The position numbers and the translations under genes were made by a program. A stretch of 21,760 nucleotides of DNA from Caldilineaceae bacterium (GTDB taxonomy: Bacteria; Chloroflexota; Anaerolineae; Caldilineales; Caldilineaceae), in assembly GCA_028819675.1 (NCBI GenBank), contig JAPPKT010000627.1, forward strand, positions 1-21,760, written 5' to 3'. Every line of letters begins with the position of its first letter. Within the stretch, counting starts at the first letter, position 1. This document shows positions 15,928 through 21,760 of the stretch, in pieces. The notes beneath the pieces are model-generated. The model was given only the letters and a program-made list of their open reading frames with translations. It had not been told where the DNA came from and did no database searches.

Positions 15928-18003
15928 ATGAACGAATTAACGTTGACGCTTGCCGACGCTCTGGGCTTCCTGAATACGCTCGTCTCGTCGGTGGTTGTGA
16001 TTCTTGCCTTTTCGCTTCTGGCATACACATTAACCTATAATTTCCGCCATCCGGTGGCGCGTCGATTCGCTTTTCTCCTCGGCCTTGTCATGGTGACTTA
16101 TGCATCTGAAGTCGCCTTGACACAAGTGGTCAGCGCCGACTCGGCGTCCAAGTGGCTGCGATTTGAATGGTTGGGAATCGCGCTCCTGCCCGGCGCTTAC
16201 TTTGCCTTTTCCTACGCTGTCCTGCGTACGACGAATTACCACACCGATCGCCGCAGGCTGATCAATGTCGCGATTGGCATTCTTTCGGTGGTCAGCGCGC
16301 TTCTTGCCTTCTTCACGACAGGGTTGGTGGGCATCGTTGAGTTTGACCCGCTCCTCAGCTATCTCTCTCCTGGCGTCCTGTTCTGGCCTTTTGCAGCATT
16401 CTTCGCCGGTGTCGTCATACTATCCCACTGGAACATCTGGAAGGCGCGGCAGCGGTGCCTTACCGCCGAGAGCCGCAAGCGGATGACCTATCTGTTGCTG
16501 GCTTCGGCAGCGCCCGGCATCGGTACCTTTCCCTATCTGATTGCGTTGGGCAAAGCCTCAGTCGGTCTGCTATCACCGGAGTTGATTCTCAGTCTTGCCA
16601 TCGTTGGAAACAGTGCGGTCGGCGCGATGCTGATCGGTCTGAGCTACACAGTGGCTTTTTTCGGGGTATACACACCAGACAGGGTCGTGCGTTACCGTTT
16701 GATTCGCTACTTCGCCCGCGGACCGGTTGTGGCGATCATTGTCATTTTGGCAGTGCAGACGATTCCCACCGTCGAGCTCATACTTGGCCTGCCACGCAAT
16801 ATCGTGTTATTCAGCGTCATCACCGGTGTGATCGTAGCCGCACAGGTGATCCTCAGCGTGTCCCGAGAACTGACCGACCGGCTGGTTTACGGTGAGGACC
16901 GGCAAGAGATCGCCTGGTTGCGCGAGTTGGACAGACGCCTTTTGACCACAACCGATCTGCGCCAGTTTCTCGAGAACCACCTCACGGTATTGTGTGAGTT
17001 GCTGCGCGTCCCTTCGGGCTTCGTGGCTGCGGCAATCGGCACCGACCTGATCCTTGAAGCGATGGTCGGACCGGAGGGAACGCGGCAGGAGATCCTAGAT
17101 GACAAGGATTGGAGCGATGCCATGAGCGAGGCGCTGAGCCATGCCCGCAAGAACGGCAGAGCCAGTCCTGCGGGAAAGACACAGTTTGTGGAAGGCGGAG
17201 CGGTTCCTTGGGAAAATGGCCGAAGGTCAGCCCGTCAGATTGCGCCAGAGCCGGCCGAATTCGGTGGATACTGGCTGTGGCCGGTTCTGGAACCTGCGGG
17301 GGAGCGCAAGGGAGAGATCGTGCTGGGTATGTTGGGCGTGCGCGCCCGCAGCAGTTCTCCTCATTTCAGTGCGGAGGAGCGGGCGCTGCTGGCGCAGCAG
17401 ATCGACAGTGTTGCCAAGGCATTGCTCGATCGCAAGATGCAGATGCAGGTCATGGTGGTATTGAGACGCATCATTCCCGGTATCGACCGCATCCAGCAGA
17501 TCCGAGGGATTGTTCCCTATGTTTCCGAGAATACGGAGGTACCCCCGTCCGAACTGCTGGAGCCGAGCCCGATTCACAATCCTGAGTTTGAGAGCTGGGT
17601 GAAGGATGCGCTCAGCCACTATTGGGGCGGCCCAAAGCTGACTCGCAGCCCTTTGATGCAGCTGCGGGTGGTGGACAGGGTCGTCGAAGAGGCGGACGGG
17701 AATCCCGGCAAGGCGTTGCGGCTGGTGCTGGGGCGGGCGATTCAGAACCTGCGTCCGGGGGGCAAGCAGGACCTGAGCACACCCGAATGGCTCCTGTACA
17801 ATATCCTGGAGATGCGTTTTATTCAGGGGCGCAGGATTCGTGATATCGCCGGCCGTCTGGCCATCAGCGAGAGTGACTTGTACAGGAAGCAACGGGTCGC
17901 GATCGGCCAGGTTGCACAAGTGTTGACAGAGATGGAGCAGGGCGACTGGGATGCGCTCCTCAAACTGCATGAAGAAGAGAGTTCGGAGATCGTCGAGGAA
18001 TAG
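15928..18003 (+). CDS. Multi-pass membrane receptor with GAF-like and C-terminal HTH domains
   Basis: A 691-residue protein with three parts. Residues 10-312 contain about eight or nine hydrophobic segments and resemble the 7TM input module of some histidine kinases. Residues 325-500 look like a GAF sensor domain, entered through a RELDRRLLTT helix typical of 7TM-GAF junctions. Residues 505-691 hold a helical region ending in a helix-turn-helix-like block (IQGRRIRDIAGRLAISESD at about 632-650), followed by a basic helix and an acidic tail. No H-box, ATP-binding G/N boxes, GGDEF or EAL motif is present, so it is not a kinase or cyclic-di-GMP enzyme by visible motifs. It may be a one-component, membrane-tethered transcription regulator. 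It has no clear Shine-Dalgarno. It is 74 bases upstream of ftsK. Confidence 0.7.
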   Translation: MNELTLTLADALGFLNTLVSSVVVILAFSLLAYTLTYNFRHPVARRFAFLLGLVMVTYASEVALTQVVSADSASKWLRFEWLGIALLPGAYFAFSYAVLRTTNYHTDRRRLINVAIGILSVVSALLAFFTTGLVGIVEFDPLLSYLSPGVLFWPFAAFFAGVVILSHWNIWKARQRCLTAESRKRMTYLLLASAAPGIGTFPYLIALGKASVGLLSPELILSLAIVGNSAVGAMLIGLSYTVAFFGVYTPDRVVRYRLIRYFARGPVVAIIVILAVQTIPTVELILGLPRNIVLFSVITGVIVAAQVILSVSRELTDRLVYGEDRQEIAWLRELDRRLLTTTDLRQFLENHLTVLCELLRVPSGFVAAAIGTDLILEAMVGPEGTRQEILDDKDWSDAMSEALSHARKNGRASPAGKTQFVEGGAVPWENGRRSARQIAPEPAEFGGYWLWPVLEPAGERKGEIVLGMLGVRARSSSPHFSAEERALLAQQIDSVAKALLDRKMQMQVMVVLRRIIPGIDRIQQIRGIVPYVSENTEVPPSELLEPSPIHNPEFESWVKDALSHYWGGPKLTRSPLMQLRVVDRVVEEADGNPGKALRLVLGRAIQNLRPGGKQDLSTPEWLLYNILEMRFIQGRRIRDIAGRLAISESDLYRKQRVAIGQVAQVLTEMEQGDWDALLKLHEEESSEIVEE

Positions 18004-18077
18004 GAATCAAACTGAGATTGATGGTAACCGGGTGGGGCAATCTGTTGTCGCTGATGGTTCTTGCGAGGTAATGTGGT

Positions 18078-20381
18078 ATGGCTGCCAGGCGGCGTAGGCG
18101 GCGAAAGTACAGGAAGACAGGCCCTGCGGCCGAAGTAATGGCGAGTACCAACAAGCTGTTTGCCAGGCACTCCGGCAGAGTATTGGGGCTCGCAGTATTT
18201 CTGTTTGGCGCAGTCCTTGGTGTCACTCTTGCTGCTTCCGGGCAGGATTCATGGACGCTCTGGCTGGCAGGCAGAATGGCCTGGCCGCTTGTGCTCAGCC
18301 TGCTCGTCACGGGAGCCGTGATGATGCTGGGAAGCAAGGCCGGTTATTGGCATCCGGAGGGGCTTGTCGGTGCGGAACTCCTGCTTCTGTCTCTGGCCTC
18401 GTTGGAGCACATTGGCGGTAACGGAGTTTCGGATTGGTCGCTGCCTGCCTCCGGCCAGGGCGCCGGCCTGATGGGCTGGGTGGCAGGCAATGTGCTGATC
18501 AGTCTACTCGGGCAGTTGCCGGCGGCCTTTACCGCAGGGCTGCTTGCAATCGTGAGCATCTATCTGTTGTTTCGGCATACCCCCCTGATTTACCTGTTCG
18601 GATTTATCGGCCAGCTGCGCCAGGAGCTGGCCGAACCTCTGGTCGATGCACCTGAGGCGCCGTATAGGGAACCGGTTGACGACTTTCAAGGGGATGGCGG
18701 GGAGTTAGAGGACTCTTCGTCTGAACAAGAGATCGCCGGGCCTGTGGAGGCCGGGCCCTCTTTGGAGGAGGCATTCCCTGAACTGCATCAGACGACGTTG
18801 ACCGAGGTATCGGAACCGGTCCGGCCCATTCAGGCTGAATTGCCTGTCCCGGAAGCGGGAGAGACCAGGCGCAGGCAGAGACCGGCGGGAGCAGGCGGGC
18901 GGCCATTGAAGCCGTTGCGAAAAGAGGGGGAGCTGCCAACTGCTGAGCTGCTAGAAGACGATGCCGGCCAGCTCAAGTGGGACATCGAGGGTATGGCCGA
19001 GATCATTCAGGAGACATTGTCGGACTTCGAAATTCCGGTAGAGATCGTCAATATAGAAACCGGGCCGACCGTCACCCAGTTCGGCGTACAGCCCCTTTAC
19101 GTTGAGCGGGGCGGTCAGAAACGCAAAGTAAGGGTGAGCCGGATCGCGGCGGTGGCTGACGATTTGGCGCTGGCGCTCGCGGCCCCCGCTATTCGTATTG
19201 AGGCGCCCGTGCCCGGCCAGCCCTATGTCGGAATCGAAGTACCAAACCCAGAAAAGTCGATGGTGGGCCTGAAGGGCATCCTCGAGAGCAAGCAGATGTC
19301 AAGTCAGGGAGGAAGGCTGCCTCTGGCTCTCGGCAGGGACACTTCGGGAAGGCCAGTTGTCACAGACCTGGCGCGGGCCCCTCATCTGCTGATCGCCGGT
19401 GCAACGGGTTCGGGGAAATCGGCATGCATTAACGGGGTTATTGTCAGTCTGTTGATGTACCACGGTCCTGAGACGCTGCGCTTCATCATGGTCGATCCCA
19501 AGCTGGTAGAGCTGCCTGGCTACAACCACATCCCCCACATGATTGGAAAGGTGATTACCGACCTGGAGGACGTTCACGGCGCGCTAACCTGGCTTCTCTT
19601 GCAGATGGATGACCGCTACATCCTGTTCAGGGAGAACAGAGCGCGGGACATTGAAGCCTACAATCGTCTCGCCCGCCGGCGGAAGAAGCTGGAACCGCTA
19701 CACCACATTGTCCTCGTTGTCGACGAACTGGCGGACCTGATGATGACGGCGCCAGAGGAGATAGAAAAGCAGCTGGTTCGTCTTGCACAGATGGCGCGAG
19801 CCACCGGAATCCATCTTGTCCTGGCGACGCAGCGTCCCAGCACCGATGTGGTGACGGGGCTGATCAAGGCCAATTTTCCGTCGCGCATCGCCTTCGCCGT
19901 CACGAGCCAGGTTGACAGCCGCGTCATCATGGACACGCCCGGTGCCGAGAAACTGCTCGGCCAGGGAGACATGCTGTTCATGCGGCCGGACAAGGCAAAG
20001 ATCGAGCGCGTGCAGGGCAGTTACGTTACCGATTCGGAAATCCGACGCGTGGTCGACTGGTGGCGGGAGCGCGATCTCGTCGAAAAGCCTGCTGGTCCTG
20101 CCGTAAAGGTTGCCCCATGGATCGGCCTTCTGGACCGGTTGGATGATGAGGAGGAACTCCTGGCAGAGGCCATAGACGCCATACGCGGGGAGAAGTCGAT
20201 CAGCGCAAGTTTTGTGCAGAGGGAGCTGAAGATCGGCTATCCACGGGCGGAGCGGCTTGTCAGTTTGCTGGAGTCGAAGGGCCTAGTCAGGGCAGAGGCG
20301 GGGGGCGGCCAGAGGCGGACCGTATTGGTCAAGGCCGACTCGGTGTCCGAAGAGGAAGACGGGGCGCTAGAAGGTGCTTGA
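18078..20381 (+). CDS. ftsK: FtsK/SpoIIIE DNA translocase
   Basis: A septum-located, ATP-driven DNA pump that clears chromosomes from the division site and promotes dimer resolution. The 767-residue length suits the SpoIIIE/FtsK family. A basic N-terminus is followed by about four to five transmembrane segments within 34-165, then an acidic, Pro-rich linker (about 180-300). The alpha/beta motor follows, with Walker A GATGSGKS (441-448) and Walker B IVLVVDELADLM. The C-terminal winged-helix gamma domain (about 700-760, ISASFVQRELKIGYPRAERLV) reads the orienting sequence motifs on DNA. GAGG (18065-18068) precedes the ATG at good spacing. No xer recombinase gene is nearby. Confidence 0.95.
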   Translation: MAARRRRRRKYRKTGPAAEVMASTNKLFARHSGRVLGLAVFLFGAVLGVTLAASGQDSWTLWLAGRMAWPLVLSLLVTGAVMMLGSKAGYWHPEGLVGAELLLLSLASLEHIGGNGVSDWSLPASGQGAGLMGWVAGNVLISLLGQLPAAFTAGLLAIVSIYLLFRHTPLIYLFGFIGQLRQELAEPLVDAPEAPYREPVDDFQGDGGELEDSSSEQEIAGPVEAGPSLEEAFPELHQTTLTEVSEPVRPIQAELPVPEAGETRRRQRPAGAGGRPLKPLRKEGELPTAELLEDDAGQLKWDIEGMAEIIQETLSDFEIPVEIVNIETGPTVTQFGVQPLYVERGGQKRKVRVSRIAAVADDLALALAAPAIRIEAPVPGQPYVGIEVPNPEKSMVGLKGILESKQMSSQGGRLPLALGRDTSGRPVVTDLARAPHLLIAGATGSGKSACINGVIVSLLMYHGPETLRFIMVDPKLVELPGYNHIPHMIGKVITDLEDVHGALTWLLLQMDDRYILFRENRARDIEAYNRLARRRKKLEPLHHIVLVVDELADLMMTAPEEIEKQLVRLAQMARATGIHLVLATQRPSTDVVTGLIKANFPSRIAFAVTSQVDSRVIMDTPGAEKLLGQGDMLFMRPDKAKIERVQGSYVTDSEIRRVVDWWRERDLVEKPAGPAVKVAPWIGLLDRLDDEEELLAEAIDAIRGEKSISASFVQRELKIGYPRAERLVSLLESKGLVRAEAGGGQRRTVLVKADSVSEEEDGALEGA

Positions 20382-20489
20382 GTTCGGATTCAGAACGGAG
20401 TGCTCACAAGCGACGCGGGCGGTTCCCTGAAGTTTGCGCAGATTCCAGGCCCAGGAAGGTCACTTACAGAGTCATAAGGAGCACAAGAG

Positions 20490-21326
20490 ATGCCCTACTC
20501 CTTTCAGCCCGATGCGATGTATCGAATGCCGACCCACTTTGGTCCCAGAACAGGCCCGCGGCGCGGGCCGGACGGGCGCGGATTCGAGTGTATAGACAGC
20601 CCCAAGAGCACATCCTACTCGGTCAGCTATCTGACGCATTCTGAGGCGGCAGAAGCGCTTCTGCCTCCCGGCTTCGCTTTGAACGGGGAAGCGGTGGTTA
20701 CGATCAGCGCAACATACATGAAGGAGATCGACTGGCTGGCGGGACGGGGATACAACACGCTTGGAGCGTCGCTACCTGTCTCCTATTGCGGCCGGAGGGA
20801 CAACGTAAGCGGCAGTCTGCTACTTGTGCTGTGGGAGAACCTGACGGATCCTATCCTGACCGGTCGCGAGGAACTGGGCTTTTCCAAGATCTACTGCGAA
20901 CTGCCAGAGCCGGTCGTATACAGCGGCACGAACCACTGTGTGGGCAGCTGGCTCGGTTTCCGCTTCCTGGATTTGCGACTGCACGACATGACAGAGTTAT
21001 CGGAGCAGGAAATCGCGGCCCAGTCTGAAAAGGCGGGGGGCGACGGAACGCTACACTACAAGTACGTTCCGCGGACGGGCGAATGGGGTACGGCGGACGC
21101 CGAATACGCCGTGCTCACCCCTGCACATACACCCAATCGACGTGTTCTGGGGATGTGGCGAGGGCAAGGGACGGTTGCGTGGCATCGGGCCAGGTGGGAG
21201 GACATGCCGACCCAGTACAACATAGTCAACTGTCTGGCCGACCTGGAGATTCTGGACTATCGCGGTGCAACAGTTACGCAGACGATTGGCGGCAAGGACC
21301 TGAGTGATCAGAGAATTCTGGAGTGA
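20490..21326 (+). CDS. Acetoacetate decarboxylase-like protein
   Basis: A 278-residue member of the acetoacetate decarboxylase superfamily, recognised from the TDPILTGREELGFSK block (119-133), a conserved signature just before the Schiff-base lysine position. Lys133 is the candidate catalytic lysine. In the Clostridium enzyme a second lysine follows it; here the next residue is Ile. The residue two after the Tyr of the GxYxE-like motif is Thr (GYNTLG, 87-92) rather than Glu. Many superfamily members do other Schiff-base chemistry, so decarboxylation of acetoacetate is not assured. AAGGAG (20476-20481) gives a clear start. It sits 108 bases after ftsK with no terminator seen between them. No CoA-transferase or thiolase neighbour supports an acetone pathway. 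Confidence 0.75.
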   Translation: MPYSFQPDAMYRMPTHFGPRTGPRRGPDGRGFECIDSPKSTSYSVSYLTHSEAAEALLPPGFALNGEAVVTISATYMKEIDWLAGRGYNTLGASLPVSYCGRRDNVSGSLLLVLWENLTDPILTGREELGFSKIYCELPEPVVYSGTNHCVGSWLGFRFLDLRLHDMTELSEQEIAAQSEKAGGDGTLHYKYVPRTGEWGTADAEYAVLTPAHTPNRRVLGMWRGQGTVAWHRARWEDMPTQYNIVNCLADLEILDYRGATVTQTIGGKDLSDQRILE

Positions 21327-21760
21327 ACTCTCCGGTCCGGCATATCATGCCGCGGGATACCCTTTCAAGAGTTATCTGAATACTCTGTACGGACGATGGC
21401 AGCCCGCCCTTTCATTCGCGGCGGAGTGTAGTTATTCTGTTGCGCAGGTCCTGACCTTGGATCTCTGCGCGTGCATCCCCGATTTGGGGTGGCGATAGTC
21501 TGGCAGGCATCCAAGGCTGCGGTGGCTGAAATCAGTTAACGTCTTATGGCGAGACGCGGTGCAGGGCGGCCTGGCCTTAGGGTGGAGTCCGTCAGTTGGG
21601 CGTGCGAGGGCAGGCACAAGGCCGGCACCTACAGGGATTTGATGGAACTGAGGAGAGGTGGTCTGGCTAGACACCTTGAAATAGGCACCTGTCACCAATA
21701 TCGAGACCCGGTCGATGAGGCGTGTTGTAGGAGAGGGGGCGTTGGGGGGGGGGGGGGCCC
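21327..21760. other. Non-coding 3' end region
   Basis: There is no convincing gene in the last 434 bases. A small stem CGGCAT-ATC-ATGCCG (21338-21352) follows the decarboxylase-like stop by 12 bases but has no U-tract. An interspersed-repeat relic lies near 21605-21640. The end is a 14-G run (21744-21757) followed by CCC, probably artefactual. A minus-strand frame at 21432-21698 is a product of the repeat, not a gene. Confidence 0.65.
21605..21640 (-). repeat. Interspersed intergenic repeat relic (VGAGLVPAL type)
   Basis: On the minus strand this stretch reads as a GTAGGTGCCGGCC half followed by a TTGTGCCTGCCC half, a degenerate inverted repeat (six of eight arm positions match). It translates as VGAGLVPAL. 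I know this pattern from dispersed non-coding repeats that are often mis-called as short proteins in Chloroflexota and other bacterial genomes. Only one copy is in the window. Confidence 0.5.

Noticed and set aside
17227..17970. 247-residue minus-strand open frame opposite the HTH end of the receptor gene
   Set aside because: Shadow of the plus-strand gene; Gln/Leu/His-rich translation with no motif.
20378..20644. 88-residue frame overlapping the end of ftsK by a TTGA overlap
   Set aside because: It overlaps the first 155 bases of the decarboxylase-like gene, which has its own strong ribosome binding site and family motifs; the translation is basic and featureless.
21338..21352. Stem CGGCAT-ATC-ATGCCG after the decarboxylase-like gene as a terminator
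   Set aside because: The stem is short, has a three-base loop and is not followed by a U-tract; termination here is unsupported.
21432..21698. 88-residue minus-strand frame in the 3' non-coding region
   Set aside because: Its VGAGLVPAL segment identifies it as a translated intergenic repeat, not a protein-coding gene.
1..21760. CRISPR array, tRNA, rRNA, transposase, toxin-antitoxin or defence island
   Set aside because: I saw no regularly spaced repeats, no cloverleaf-like genes, and no mobile or defence protein motifs in any frame; the content is core metabolism and cell division.

Overview
The window looks like one end-to-end contig from a bacterium. Housekeeping genes are tightly packed, on the plus strand except for one large minus-strand gene. 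Base composition is GC-leaning, and I saw no tRNA, rRNA, CRISPR array, transposase or phage gene. Several traits point to Chloroflexota (Anaerolineae or Caldilineae-like): a pyruvate:ferredoxin oxidoreductase beside a pyruvate dehydrogenase operon, a stand-alone two-domain radical SAM protein of the TIGR03960 type, a 7TM-GAF-HTH membrane regulator, and an actinobacterial-style DD..G prenyltransferase motif. This placement is an inference from gene style, not a measured phylogeny. Both extreme ends carry G/C homopolymer runs that are probably assembly artefacts.

Layout. Positions 1-402 hold the contig-end artefact, a purine-rich tract, a 13-bp tandem duplication and a good extended -10 promoter. 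From 403 to 4176 there is a two-gene pyruvate:ferredoxin oxidoreductase (alpha-gamma, then ferredoxin-like delta-beta), closed by a strong intrinsic terminator at 4288-4319. From 4401 to 8169 there is a pyruvate dehydrogenase-type operon (E1 alpha, E1 beta, E2), with no E3 in the window. Convergent to it on the minus strand (8260-10581) is one reading frame that joins a type 2 isopentenyl-diphosphate isomerase to a polyprenyl synthase. It is separated by a divergent, operator-like intergenic region from acyl carrier protein (10886-11122), which has its own terminator. The rest reads rightward: MobA-like nucleotidyltransferase, B12-type radical SAM protein, PgeF/YfiH multicopper-type purine nucleoside phosphorylase, a small single-TM protein, the 7TM-GAF-HTH regulator, FtsK/SpoIIIE translocase and an acetoacetate decarboxylase-like protein. 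The final 434 bases are non-coding and contain a recognisable interspersed-repeat relic.

How the genes fit together. Two alternative pyruvate-to-acetyl-CoA routes lie side by side: one ferredoxin-linked and oxygen-sensitive, the other NAD-linked through lipoyl chemistry. The terminator between them suggests separate expression. Acetyl-CoA use is represented by ACP (fatty acid synthesis), and isoprenoid chain building by the isomerase-synthase fusion. The two share a promoter region containing overlapping divergent promoter candidates and a 7-bp dyad. I found no defence or mobile system. The most unusual items are the isomerase-synthase fusion, the kinase-less membrane receptor with a C-terminal HTH, the possible second subunit-binding domain in E2, and the decarboxylase-like protein with apparently altered catalytic positions.
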